From Betaproteobacteria bacterium (GTDB lineage Bacteria > Pseudomonadota > Gammaproteobacteria > Burkholderiales > UBA6910), in NCBI GenBank assembly GCA_016183615.1, contig JACPEG010000055.1, positions 1 through 64,000 on the forward strand: a stretch of DNA of 64,000 bases, written 5' to 3'. The notes beneath the pieces were generated by a model. It searched no databases. It saw only the letters and a program-made list of their open reading frames with translations, and was not told the origin of the DNA. This document shows positions 1 to 9,174 of the stretch, in pieces. The position numbers and the translations under genes were made by a program. The stretch's first letter is position 1; the number at the start of each line of letters is the position of its first letter.

Positions 1-118
1 CCGCATCCACGGGCACCGCGACCTGTGGGTCCTGGCCGCCGCTCTCGGGAGAAGCACGCAACGCGTTGACTCGAAGGAGAAGGTCGCTTAGTTTATGCAC
101 CGACCGCCGTCCCAACCT

Positions 119-973
119 TCAACTGAAAACGGGACACCGCCTTAATCTTTCCTCAATTCGATTCACTATCGCATCGAATGCCCCAAGTGGGTTAGAGTCG
201 GGGTCTTTGGCTTTTTGGTAACTCCCTATAGCGTCGATGAGTTGACCGACTGACTGGTACCGTTGGTCGGGGTGTTCCTGCGTTGATTTCCGAATAATGT
301 GGGCAAGACCCGGAGAGACCTTACTTAGGTCAGTCAATAAGGGCTCAAGACCGGTGACTAATTGATATAGTGTTTTTCCGAGTTGAAATATATCAGTACG
401 TTCGTCCGCGTCTCGACTCCCTGCCGGTAGGCGCTGTTCTGGCGCAAGGTACATTTGGGTACCAACAATTGCCATTGTTTGAGTTAATACAGTCGTATCT
501 CGGTCAGTTAGTTTGGCGAGTCCAAGATCGGACAACACGATACGACCGTCAATAATTAAGGCATTGTTGGGATTAATATCTCGATGAATCGCGCCCGCCT
601 TGTGTACTGCAAGAACCCCCGCACATAATTCCAAGAAGGCTGCGATAGCGGCATTTTCGTCAGAGCTAAATTCCTCTAGACGCGAGCCAAGGCTCGCCTG
701 GGCATAGGGCATAACAAAATACGGGGGGTGATGTTTCAATGCCTCATGAAGAATTAGTATTACATGCGGATTATTTATGCTCCCCATTACCCGTACTTCC
801 CTCGAAAATCTTCTGATGGCGTCAGCCTCGTCGAGATGACAGTACTTGATTGCGACGGGCTGGCCTTCCTTTAGGTCGGTAGCCTTTAGTACGGTTCCCA
901 TTCCACCTTTGCCAATCTCTCTTTCCACGCGGTAGCGTTTGGCAAGGATTTGGCCGATCTCAATAATACTCAT
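119..973 (-). CDS. Hanks-type Ser/Thr protein kinase
   Basis: 284-residue soluble kinase. The glycine loop GKGGMG lies at residues 21-26, the ATP-anchoring lysine is K43 in VAIKY, the catalytic loop HRDINPNN starts at H130 with D132, the metal-binding motif is DLG (149-151) instead of DFG, and an APEQ segment follows. No membrane segment or sensor domain follows the kinase domain, so it is probably a cytoplasmic kinase tied to a partner that cannot be identified here. GC content is clearly lower than in the housekeeping genes downstream, in keeping with an accessory region. No recognisable ribosome-binding site precedes the ATG at 973. The family call is firm; the substrate is unknown. Confidence 0.9.
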   Translation of the reverse strand: MSIIEIGQILAKRYRVEREIGKGGMGTVLKATDLKEGQPVAIKYCHLDEADAIRRFSREVRVMGSINNPHVILILHEALKHHPPYFVMPYAQASLGSRLEEFSSDENAAIAAFLELCAGVLAVHKAGAIHRDINPNNALIIDGRIVLSDLGLAKLTDRDTTVLTQTMAIVGTQMYLAPEQRLPAGSRDADERTDIFQLGKTLYQLVTGLEPLLTDLSKVSPGLAHIIRKSTQEHPDQRYQSVGQLIDAIGSYQKAKDPDSNPLGAFDAIVNRIEERLRRCPVFS

Positions 974-1109
974 CGCATTTGGATTAAAGCAATTTTCCTG
1001 GAGACCGCATTCACCGCCGCAAATAACATTCGTTACGTGTCGAATGCGCTCCCACAGCGTTTGACTGCTGCTCCTTGTACCCCAAGCAAGGCGTTGTCTC
1101 CAGGCAGAA

Positions 1110-1260
1110 TCAGGCGGCTAGTTTGCCGCCGTGGGGCCGCCGTTGTTGCTTGGCCTGCCACAGATCGTAGGCGGCCTGCCGCCTCGGTTACTTTCATTCC
1201 CTCCGGCAGGTATTCCTGCGGGACCGCGCCGGGATGTGCGGGGTTGTGTATACGACGCAT
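1110..1260 (-). pseudogene. higA-type antitoxin relic, middle deleted
   Basis: The reading frame from the ATG at 1260 gives a HigA-like start (MRRIHNPAHPGAVPQEYL, then PEGMKVTEAAGRL). In the next frame the sequence continues as a HigA-like C-terminus (AYDLWQAKQQRRP) ending at TGA 1110-1112. The helix-turn-helix core that should lie between them is missing. This is therefore a higA-type gene reduced to joined ends by an internal, frame-breaking deletion. A related relic lies at 2736-3002 and an intact higA at 3058-3351. The 974-1312 gap holds nothing else recognisable. Confidence 0.7.
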
Positions 1261-1312
1261 TTGAAGCTCCTGATTTAACGACGCCGACCCCATGTATCAG
1301 CCCCTCTTGTTC

Positions 1313-1792
1313 TTATTCCTTGGGCTTGTATGCAAACCAAGGTGAGGTTATGGCTTCTGCTCTCCAGATGTCATCGCCTCTCCCTGATGTGGGTACTACT
1401 ACGGTAATTCGATCTCCAGACTTCAGATCGCTGAGCTTAAGATTAACCACGGTTTCGGCTATTTCCGGGTAATAGATCTTGCGCTCCCTTTTATCGGCAC
1501 TGATGGCCGTAATGAGCCTCGCATCTGGGTTCACCGTCTTGACTTCGACGAATTCTGAGAATGAGGCTTTCAGTCGCCCGTTGGACGTCTCGCACTTGTC
1601 ATTTGTTCTTAGGATCTTTCCTTTCTCGATTTGCAAGACCTTCTTGTAGCAAGTCCTAAACTCTACCTTGCTAATTTGCCATCCAAGATACTTTGCACCG
1701 TCTTTGTCCAGGAGTTCCTCGGCCCCGGCCGGAGCAAGGGCACCGATACTGCCAACGAGAAAACAATAAGGAAATATCAGCCTTGCTTTCAT
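1313..1792 (-). CDS. Exported protein of unknown function
   Basis: 159 residues starting with a typical Sec signal peptide (about residues 1-24, ending near APAGAEE), so the mature protein is probably periplasmic. The mature part has two cysteines spaced for a possible disulfide (CYKK and KCETS) and many beta-strand-like stretches, suggesting a small beta-rich domain. No family is recognised. Its ATG overlaps the stop codon of the upstream gene (1789-1792, ATGA-type overlap), so the two genes are almost certainly co-transcribed and translationally coupled. Base composition is lower in GC than the core genes. Confidence 0.7.
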   Translation of the reverse strand: MKARLIFPYCFLVGSIGALAPAGAEELLDKDGAKYLGWQISKVEFRTCYKKVLQIEKGKILRTNDKCETSNGRLKASFSEFVEVKTVNPDARLITAISADKRERKIYYPEIAETVVNLKLSDLKSGDRITVVVPTSGRGDDIWRAEAITSPWFAYKPKE

Positions 1793-2526
1793 TGCTCGGT
1801 TCTTTCGGTTATGGGAGCGTCCTTCAAACGAATGGTGGCGAGGATCACGGTATCCTTAGGTACCTCATGTGCGTATCCGTACGGCATTACGCCCTCTCTC
1901 GAGGGTGGCTGATGGAGAACGTAGTAGCGTTCCCGCGTCTCGGTCAGGAGCATAAGCAGACATTCAGCATTCGCACCCAAAAAGTCTGGGGGATACTTGT
2001 CTTCCGCCTCTTTTTTTAGCGTAAAGCAAATCGAATTTGTTCCCTTGTTGTCGCGCGCATCCATAGCATTTGCCTGGGCCTGATCTCTCGCCAGGGCAAA
2101 CGAGACGTAAAAGAGCGCGATACTGGACACAATAAGGATGGCTTTTTGCATGATATTAAGCGTCGCGTGTTGCTCATTAGCCCACGGCCGCTGTAATAAG
2201 ACGAAGACTACGACAAAGAGCACAATAAAAGTATATCCCAGCCAAGTGTTTGCCGCCCCGATAACGGCATAGGAGTAGACAAAGAAATAATAAAACGGTA
2301 CATCAAGGCTGACGAGCGGGATGCCGAACTGCCTGTAGTAAAAGTAGAGATAAATCCATCCAACAAAATATATGTAGATCGCGACGAGAAAGGCCCAGTT
2401 CTTCAAATATGACGCCAAGTCGACGTTCTGGGAGGCCTTTTCTTGCAGATCATTCTTGCGAGTGTGTCTGATTTTTCCGAGTCTTCCCGCTTGCGAGTGC
2501 CCAATTGATACCTGCGAGACTCTCAT
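1789..2526 (-). CDS. Multi-pass membrane protein of unknown function
   Basis: 245 residues. Hydrophobic aromatic-rich segments at about 43-65, 75-90, 94-112 and 127-146 predict four membrane helices, followed by a soluble C-terminal domain of about 95 residues. The N-terminal 35 residues are basic and hydrophilic. No known family is recognised. It overlaps the start of the exported-protein gene by 4 bases, so the pair forms a two-gene operon; an interaction between the membrane protein and the periplasmic partner is inference. The start at 2526 is the first in-frame ATG; an internal start would shorten only the charged leader. Confidence 0.65.
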   Translation of the reverse strand: MRVSQVSIGHSQAGRLGKIRHTRKNDLQEKASQNVDLASYLKNWAFLVAIYIYFVGWIYLYFYYRQFGIPLVSLDVPFYYFFVYSYAVIGAANTWLGYTFIVLFVVVFVLLQRPWANEQHATLNIMQKAILIVSSIALFYVSFALARDQAQANAMDARDNKGTNSICFTLKKEAEDKYPPDFLGANAECLLMLLTETRERYYVLHQPPSREGVMPYGYAHEVPKDTVILATIRLKDAPITERTEQ

Positions 2527-2735
2527 GGAGCCGCCCTCTCAGATCGACGTAGCCGGATAAACACGAGGAATGCGCAGATACCGGGGTACATCCCCATTCC
2601 CGGTGCCCATTAAACCCTTGGCTGTTAGCTGGTCCATAGGTCATGAACGACATCAGATGTCGGGGTCGAATTCATCCTCGCACTGTTCGCCTTATGCTTC
2701 CTGTACCCTAAGCGAGTCACCGTCCGCAAGCAGAA

Positions 2736-3002
2736 TCAAACGGCTAACTTGCCAACGCGGGATCGCCGACACTGCTTGGCCTGCCAAATATCGTAGGCCA
2801 CCTGCATAGAAAGCCACATCTCGGGACTAGTCCCGAGATGTGGCGGCGAGCCGAAGCGCCATTTTGGCGCTCACGCCCGCCCATTGAGCAGGGCGGAAAG
2901 AGTTTGGCGGGAAACACCCAAGCGGTCCACCGCCTCGGTTATGCTCATTCCCTCCGGCAGGTATTCCCGCAGGACTTCGCCGGGGTGCACGGGGTTGTGC
3001 AT
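2736..3002 (-). pseudogene. higA-type antitoxin relic, frameshifted and carrying a palindrome
   Basis: From ATG 3002 the frame reads [18 protein letters not shown] followed by a helix-turn-helix ([14 protein letters not shown]), then hits TGA. The neighbouring frame continues [11 protein letters not shown], and a third piece reads SPEMWLSMQVAYDIWQAKQ to the stop at 2736. At least two frame changes are therefore needed to read a full HigA. The second break coincides with a perfect 30-bp palindrome (2814-2843). The 2527-3057 gap holds only this relic. It is a separate, more decayed copy than the intact higA next to it. Confidence 0.75.
2814..2843. repeat. Perfect 30-bp palindrome inside the higA relic
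   Basis: Fifteen bases starting CCACATCTCGGG are followed exactly by their reverse complement, centred on ACTAGT. The half nearer the higA 3' end encodes the expected SPEMW residues; the other half is an inverted copy of it that replaces gene sequence. It looks like a snap-back inverted duplication. Confidence 0.8.
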
Positions 3003-3057
3003 TCGAGACACTGGATTCTCCTGCTTGAGGATTGGCGTCGATGCGCAATCCTGGCGG

Positions 3058-3351
3058 CTACGCCGCTTTCAGAACCTTCAGCCTGCTGATCTCCGCGCCC
3101 CGCAAGTCCCGCTCCACCTCAAGGTCGTACCGCGCCTGCAGGTTCAGCCAGAACTGGGGCGAATTGCCAAAGTAGTGGGCAAGCCTCAAGGCAGTGTCGG
3201 CGGTAATGCTCCGTTTCCCCTGGACGATCTCGTTGATGCGCCGCGGCGGGACTGCGATATCAATCGCCAGCCGGTACTGGCTGAGGTTGAGCGGTTTGAG
3301 AAATTCCTCCAGAAGAATTTCTCCGGGGTGAATCGGCTTGAGCTTCGCCAT
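3058..3351 (-). CDS. higA: HigA-family antitoxin (XRE helix-turn-helix)
   Basis: 97 residues with the HigA signature: [16 protein letters not shown] at the N-terminus, a helix-turn-helix around [35 protein letters not shown] read in two blocks, then the conserved [19 protein letters not shown]. In the family this protein binds and neutralises the HigB mRNA interferase and represses its own operon. The frame is intact. The partner toxin gene immediately upstream keeps only its 3' part (3360-3476), so the antitoxin is orphaned. It could act as a solitary regulator or as an anti-addiction factor; both are inference. Confidence 0.88.
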   Translation of the reverse strand: MAKLKPIHPGEILLEEFLKPLNLSQYRLAIDIAVPPRRINEIVQGKRSITADTALRLAHYFGNSPQFWLNLQARYDLEVERDLRGAEISRLKVLKAA

Positions 3352-3359
3352 TTCTGCAC

Positions 3360-3476
3360 CTAGCTGTGATAGTCCACGATTTCCACTTGTTCGGCGTCAC
3401 CGTTACGCCACACGAAGCACACGCGCCATTGGTCATTGATGCGAATGCTGTGCTGCCCCTTCCGGTCGGTGATTCA
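3360..3476 (-). pseudogene. 3' remnant of a higB toxin gene
   Basis: Reading backwards from TAG at 3360-3362, an open frame gives RKGQHSIRINDQWRVCFVW and then RNGDAEQVEIVDYHS, the C-terminal strands of RelE/HigB-type toxins. An in-frame stop occurs four codons upstream of this block, and the N-terminal half is absent. The break falls at the border of a palindromic repeat (3479-3512). Spacing to higA is 8 bases, the normal higBA arrangement. No functional toxin can be made. Confidence 0.8.
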
Positions 3477-3478
3477 GA

Positions 3479-3512
3479 AACACCAAGGGACGGCAATGCC
3501 GCCCCTTGGTGT
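3479..3512. repeat. CCAAGGGGCGGC palindrome, copy 1
   Basis: Hairpin with arms ACACCAAGGGACGGC and GCCGCCCCTTGGTGT. A near-identical copy lies at 4169-4199, so the pair brackets the higB remnant and the DUF2283/DUF4258 genes. Both copies are followed by related CCC-rich/GAGGGGG sequence (around 3542-3572 and 4205-4255). Confidence 0.75.
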
Positions 3513-3603
3513 CCATGCTTATCCGAACCTCATCCCGCTCGCCCCTACCCTGCCCCCCGTCGAGGGGGAACCAAAATGAACAAGTGAGAAAGGAGCCGTC
3601 TTC

Positions 3604-3804
3604 TCAGACGATTTCGAACTGCATCTGCTTCAACTGCGACGCGGGCACGCGCTTCCCTACTTGCAGGATCTCGATGCCGACGACCTGGTTGCGGTCGTTG
3701 AAGTCGAAAATGATGCCGGGCTTTACTTCCTCCGATTCGATGATCTTGGAATCGTCCAACCGGAAGTAAACGGCGTCGGTCTGCTGATCGAAATGAACTT
3801 TCAT
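3604..3804 (-). CDS. DUF2283 protein, putative antitoxin
   Basis: 66 residues matching the DUF2283 pattern: a YFRL core in DAVYFRLDDSKI, a central VKPGIIFDFNDRNQVVGIEIL strand pair (seen in the sequence as two blocks), and a hydrophobic tail. Family members are small beta-sheet proteins commonly paired with DUF4258 genes. Its start overlaps the stop of the DUF4258 gene by 4 bases (3801-3804), which implies coupled translation. A toxin-antitoxin role is inferred from this pairing and the surrounding higBA debris; no activity can be read directly. Confidence 0.75.
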   Translation of the reverse strand: MKVHFDQQTDAVYFRLDDSKIIESEEVKPGIIFDFNDRNQVVGIEILQVGKRVPASQLKQMQFEIV

Positions 3805-4055
3805 AATTTGCCCTTTTGCGCGCGGTCAAAATACGCCGTGACCACTCTCCTTGGCTTTACGGCATCATTATAGACCACCCTCAGAACCCTTCCACCGTGT
3901 TCCGGGATTTGTCCCAGGGCGTGTCTTGGCTGCGGATCGTCTTTATCGGTCTCAATCTTTTCCGGTTTCGCGAGCACCCGCTCCAGCCATTCGATCGCGA
4001 TGGAGCGAGCTGCAAGGACGGTCTCGGCATGGGCGGACAATGAATATTTCGGCAT
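3801..4055 (-). CDS. DUF4258 protein, putative toxin
   Basis: 84 residues with the DUF4258 layout: an early SAHAETVLAARSI helix (the family usually has H-A-x-x-R at this point), a middle alpha-helix IEWLERVLAKPEKIE, then VLRVVYND and VVTAYFDR strands. The fold is thought to resemble RelE/BrnT-type small toxins. It is the first gene of a two-gene operon with DUF2283 and lies between two copies of the same palindrome. A few bases before ATG 4055 the sequence is AT-rich, but no confident promoter was assigned. Confidence 0.75.
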   Translation of the reverse strand: MPKYSLSAHAETVLAARSIAIEWLERVLAKPEKIETDKDDPQPRHALGQIPEHGGRVLRVVYNDAVKPRRVVTAYFDRAQKGKL

Positions 4056-4168
4056 TTCGGCCGATTATAGCATCGGCCCAAAATGATGATCGGCAGGTAA
4101 CGGGCGAGGGGCACGCATGAAATGCCCGGACCATCACCCGGCTTGCTTTGTTCTCGTGTCCCGCAAAA

Positions 4169-4199
4169 AACCAAGGGGCGGCAGCGCCGCCCCTTGGTG
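4169..4199. repeat. CCAAGGGGCGGC palindrome, copy 2
   Basis: Near-perfect hairpin (CCAAGGGGCGGC, short loop, GCCGCCCCTTGG) matching the copy at 3479-3512. No T-run follows on either strand within the element, so it is a repeat and not an obvious terminator. Confidence 0.75.
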
Positions 4200-4287
4200 T
4201 TCACACTTGTCCCCTGTCACCCCCACCCTGGCCCTCCCCCATCGAGGGGGAGGGAATTGCTAAATGGCGGGAGAGGAACTAATTGGC

Positions 4288-5697
4288 TCAGTGCGCCAGC
4301 CCCTTCACCATGTCCTCCACCACCTTCTTGGCGTCGCCAAACACCATCATGGTCTTGTCCATGTAGAACAGATCGTTGTCGAGTCCGGCGTAGCCCGCGG
4401 CCATGGAGCGCTTGACCACCATCACGGTGCGCGCTTTGTCCACGTCGAGGATGGGCATGCCGTAGATGGGGCTGCCCTGCTTTCTCGCCAGCGGGTTCAC
4501 CACGTCGTTGGCGCCCAGCACCAGCGCCACGTCGGTGTTGGCGAATTCGCTGTTGATGTCTTCCATCTCGTAGACGATGTCGTAGGGAATCTCGGCTTCC
4601 GCCAGCAGCACGTTCATATGGCCGGGCATGCGGCCCGCCACCGGGTGGATGGCGAACTTCACCGTAACGCCCTTCTCCTGCAGCATCTCCACCATTTCTT
4701 TCACCGCGTGCTGGGCGCGGGCCACCGCCAGCCCGTAGCCCGGGACAATCACCACCGTCTCCGCGTTGCCCATGATGTAGGACGCGTCTTCGGCGCTGCC
4801 CGAGCGCACGGTCTTCTGGTCGGTGGACTCGGCCGCCGCGCCTTCGGCCGCCCCGAAGCCGCCCAGGATCACGTTGATGAACGAGCGGTTCATGGCCTTG
4901 CACATGATGTAGGAGAGGATCGCGCCCGAGGAGCCCACCAGCGATCCCGCCACGATCAGCATGTTGTTGTTGAGCGAGAAGCCGATGCCCGCTGCGGCCC
5001 ACCCGGAGTAGCTGTTCAGCATCGAGATCACCACCGGCATGTCGGCGCCGCCGATGGGGATGATGATGAGAAAGCCGAGGACGAAGGCGATGGCGGTCAT
5101 GACGATGAAGGGCGGCCACTGGCTCTCGGGCGCCGCCAGGAAGAACCAGGTGCCGAAGCCCACCATCACGATGGCGAGCACGAGATTCAGCGGGTGCTGG
5201 CCCTTGAACACCACCGGCGCGCTGGAAAACAGCCGGAACAGCTTGCCCAGGCCGGCGAGCTTGCCGAAGGCGATGACCGAACCCGAGAAGGTGATGGCGC
5301 CCACGAAGGTGCCGATGAACAGCTCCAGCTTGTTGCCGGTGGGCATGGGCACCGCGATGCCGAACGCGGCAGGGTTGCCCACCGCGGCGATGGCGATCAG
5401 CACCGCGGCCATGCCGACCAGCGAGTGCATGGCGGCGACCAGTTCGGGCATCTGGGTCATCTGCACGCGCCTGGCGACGATCGAGCCGATGACGGCGCCG
5501 ACGAGGCCCGCGCCGATGATCAGTTCCACCCGGCCCTTGCCGACGATGGCAACGGTGGTGAGCACGGCAATCGTCATCCCGATGATGCCGAACAGGTTGC
5601 CGCGGCGCGCCGACAGGGGCGAGGACAGGCCCTTCAGCGCCAGGATGAAGAACACCGAGGCGACGAGATACCAGAGAGCGACTTGGTTGGCGGACAT
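4288..5697 (-). CDS. pntB: Proton-translocating NAD(P) transhydrogenase, beta subunit
   Basis: 469 residues, the normal PntB length. The N-terminal 280 residues hold about nine membrane helices, beginning with LWYLVASVFFILALKGLS. The C-terminal NADP-binding domain (dIII) shows VVIVPGYGLAVARAQHAV, GRMPGHMNVLLAEA, VALVLGANDVVNP and VVKRSMAAGYAGLDN, all hallmarks of the family. The complex uses the proton motive force in the inner membrane to drive NADH plus NADP+ to NAD+ plus NADPH. It is the last gene of the operon, 17 bases after pntAB. Identity is secure. Confidence 0.97.
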   Translation of the reverse strand: MSANQVALWYLVASVFFILALKGLSSPLSARRGNLFGIIGMTIAVLTTVAIVGKGRVELIIGAGLVGAVIGSIVARRVQMTQMPELVAAMHSLVGMAAVLIAIAAVGNPAAFGIAVPMPTGNKLELFIGTFVGAITFSGSVIAFGKLAGLGKLFRLFSSAPVVFKGQHPLNLVLAIVMVGFGTWFFLAAPESQWPPFIVMTAIAFVLGFLIIIPIGGADMPVVISMLNSYSGWAAAGIGFSLNNNMLIVAGSLVGSSGAILSYIMCKAMNRSFINVILGGFGAAEGAAAESTDQKTVRSGSAEDASYIMGNAETVVIVPGYGLAVARAQHAVKEMVEMLQEKGVTVKFAIHPVAGRMPGHMNVLLAEAEIPYDIVYEMEDINSEFANTDVALVLGANDVVNPLARKQGSPIYGMPILDVDKARTVMVVKRSMAAGYAGLDNDLFYMDKTMMVFGDAKKVVEDMVKGLAH

Positions 5698-5714
5698 GGT
5701 TCAGGGTCTCCCGG

Positions 5715-6026
5715 TTACTCGCTCTTGGCCCTGGGGGCCTTGCGCTTGAACATCTCGATCATGCGCTGGGTCACCAGGAAGCCCCCGAAGGTGTTGATGG
5801 CAACCAGCCCGACGGCGAGCGCGCCGAGGACGGAGCTGAACTCGATCTCGACGGGCCCCGCCGCCAGGATGGCACCCACCATGATCACCGAGCTGATGGC
5901 GTTGGTGACCGACATCAAGGGCGTGTGCAGGGCGGGGGTCACGTTCCACACCACGTGGTAGCCGACGAACACCGCCAGCACGAACACCGTCAGGTTGATG
6001 ACGGTCGGGTCAATGGCTTCGGTCAT
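5715..6026 (-). CDS. pntAB: NAD(P) transhydrogenase alpha subunit, membrane part (PntAB/PntA2)
   Basis: 103 residues with three or four hydrophobic helices ([46 protein letters not shown]) and the terminal [14 protein letters not shown] typical of the short alpha-2 subunit. In enterobacteria this segment is fused to the NAD-binding domain; here the alpha subunit is split in two, as in Rhodospirillum. It lies between pntAA (41 bases upstream) and pntB (17 bases downstream) in one operon. Confidence 0.95.
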   Translation of the reverse strand: MTEAIDPTVINLTVFVLAVFVGYHVVWNVTPALHTPLMSVTNAISSVIMVGAILAAGPVEIEFSSVLGALAVGLVAINTFGGFLVTQRMIEMFKRKAPRAKSE

Positions 6027-6066
6027 GCTTGTCTCCTTGAAATACTTTTTTGCCGCGGCTGCCGGT

Positions 6067-7197
<1,131 letters not shown>

Positions 7198-7406
7198 TGC
7201 GGATGTCTCGCTTGAGTTTTGGTTCTTGGGAGTGTTAGGGTTGTTATATTAGCGATTCGTGAATTAACGGCCCTTGAGCGCGGTCAATAATCGCTTTTTT
7301 TCCGATCCCGGGGATCGGGGAGCGGTAATACTAAGCTCTTGATGACACCGATGCAATACGATTCAGGGCAGCCGGTATAATCCGCGGGATTCCCCCTTTT
7401 ATCTCC

Positions 7407-9170
7407 ATGGGCGCCATCCGCGTTCTCTCCGATTTGCTGGTCAACCAGATCGCCGCCGGCGAGGTGGTCGAGCGCCCTGCTTCGGCCCTGAAGGAGCTGC
7501 TGGAAAACAGCCTGGACGCGGGCGCCACCGAGATCGGCGTGCAGCTCGCCGAGGGCGGCGCGAAGCTGCTCCGGGTCGCCGACAACGGCCGCGGCATCGC
7601 CCGCGCGGACCTGCCGCTCGCGGTGGCGCGCCACGCCACCAGCAAGATTGCCAGCGTGGACGACCTGCACCAGGTGAAAAGCCTGGGATTCCGCGGCGAG
7701 GCCCTGGCGAGCATCGCCTCGGTGTCGCGCCTGACGCTGACCAGCCGCACCCGGCCCGCCGGCCCCGCCTACCAGATCGAGGCGAGCGGCGCAAAGATCG
7801 GCGAGCCCGCGCCCGCCTCGCAGGGGGCGGGCACCACAGTGGATGTGCGGGACCTCTATTTCAACACCCCGGCGCGGCGCAAGTTTCTCAAATCGGAAGC
7901 CACCGAGTACGGCCACTGCGAGGAGGTGTTCCGGCGCATCGCGCTGTCGCGCCCGGACTGCGCGTTCACCCTTCAGCACAACGGCAAGCCGCGGCTGCAT
8001 CTGGCCGCCGCCAAGCCCGAACTGCGGTTCGCTGCGCTGCTGGGCGAGGAATTCCGCAGTGCGGCGGTGGCCATCGACGAGCAGGCGGCGGGACTGCGGC
8101 TCTGGGGACACGCCGCCCGGCCCGCCTATTCCCGGGCCAACCGCGACGCCCAGTATTTCTTCGTCAACGGCCGCTTCGTGCGCGACAAGCTGACCGCCCA
8201 CGCCATCCGCGAGGCCTACCACGACATCCTGCACCACGAGCGCCATCCCTCCTTCGTGCTGTTCCTGGAGCTGGACCCGCGCGCGGTGGACGTGAACGTG
8301 CATCCCACCAAGATCGAGGTGCGGTTCCGCGACAGCCAGGCGGTGCACCGCTTCGTGTTTCATGCGCTGCACAAGGCGCTGGGGGGATCAGGCGTCAGCA
8401 GTCAGCCATCAGCGATCGGCGAACAGCAGACGGTGATGAACAATCCGCCGTCGGCGATCGGCGGTCAGCCGTGGCAGGCCGCGATGCCGCTCGGCGTGGC
8501 GCAACCCGCGGCCTTCTACGAGACCCTGTTCGGGGCGCGGGGCGCGGCGGCCGTGGCGCCCATTCCCGCGGAATCCCCGCAGGAAGTGCCGCCCCTGGGA
8601 TTTGCGCTGGCGCAACTCGGCGGCGTGTACATCCTGGCGCAGAATGCCAGGGGCCTGGTGGTGGTGGACATGCACGCGGCCCACGAGCGGGTGGTATACG
8701 AGAAGCTCAAGTTCGCCCTCGACCGCCACGCCATGCCGATGCAGCCACTGCTGATTCCGGTCACCTTCCAGGCAGACCGCCGGGAAGCAGCCACTGCCGA
8801 GGAACAGGTGGCGGTGCTGAAGGAGCTGGGCTTCGAGATCGCGGCGCTCTCCCCCACCACGCTGGCGGTGCGGGCGGTGCCGGCGCTGCTGAAGGAGGCC
8901 GATTCCCGGGAGTTGGCCCGGGCAGTGCTCAGGGACCTCGAGGAATTCGGCGCCAGCCGGGTGCTCACCGAGCGCCGCGACCAGATGCTCGCCACCATGG
9001 CCTGCCACGGCGCGGTGCGGGCGAACCGGCAGTTGACGGTTGCCGAGATGAACGCGCTGCTGCGGGAGATGGAAACCACCGAGCGCGCCGACCAGTGCAA
9101 CCACGGGCGCCCCACCTGGTTCGAGATCTCCCTCGCCGATTTCGACAAGATGTTCATGCGCGGGAAGTAG
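7407..9170 (+). CDS. mutL: DNA mismatch repair protein MutL
   Basis: 587 residues. The N-terminal GHKL ATPase shows IAAGEVVERPASALKELLEN, SLDAGAT, DNGRGI and GFRGEALASI. The C-terminal dimerisation domain has DMHAAHERVVYEKLK, which fits the MutL endonuclease metal motif with M for Q, plus ACHGAVRA and CNHGRPTW near the end, so this MutL may be nicking-competent (inference). It couples MutS mismatch recognition to downstream repair. The linker (about residues 326-355) contains a duplicated PSAIG block whose DNA looks like an intergenic repeat. miaA follows after 4 bases, a conserved pairing. Confidence 0.97.
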   Translation: MGAIRVLSDLLVNQIAAGEVVERPASALKELLENSLDAGATEIGVQLAEGGAKLLRVADNGRGIARADLPLAVARHATSKIASVDDLHQVKSLGFRGEALASIASVSRLTLTSRTRPAGPAYQIEASGAKIGEPAPASQGAGTTVDVRDLYFNTPARRKFLKSEATEYGHCEEVFRRIALSRPDCAFTLQHNGKPRLHLAAAKPELRFAALLGEEFRSAAVAIDEQAAGLRLWGHAARPAYSRANRDAQYFFVNGRFVRDKLTAHAIREAYHDILHHERHPSFVLFLELDPRAVDVNVHPTKIEVRFRDSQAVHRFVFHALHKALGGSGVSSQPSAIGEQQTVMNNPPSAIGGQPWQAAMPLGVAQPAAFYETLFGARGAAAVAPIPAESPQEVPPLGFALAQLGGVYILAQNARGLVVVDMHAAHERVVYEKLKFALDRHAMPMQPLLIPVTFQADRREAATAEEQVAVLKELGFEIAALSPTTLAVRAVPALLKEADSRELARAVLRDLEEFGASRVLTERRDQMLATMACHGAVRANRQLTVAEMNALLREMETTERADQCNHGRPTWFEISLADFDKMFMRGK

Positions 9171-9174
9171 GCCC

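Noticed and set aside
2..91. Open frame ending in TAG that could be the 3' end of a plus-strand gene
   Set aside because: Only about 29 codons are visible, with no recognisable family, and another frame is also open there. Flanking sequence is needed.
4264..5961. 565-codon open frame antisense to pntB
   Set aside because: It is a His/Asp/Arg-rich shadow of the real pnt genes caused by high GC; no family resemblance.
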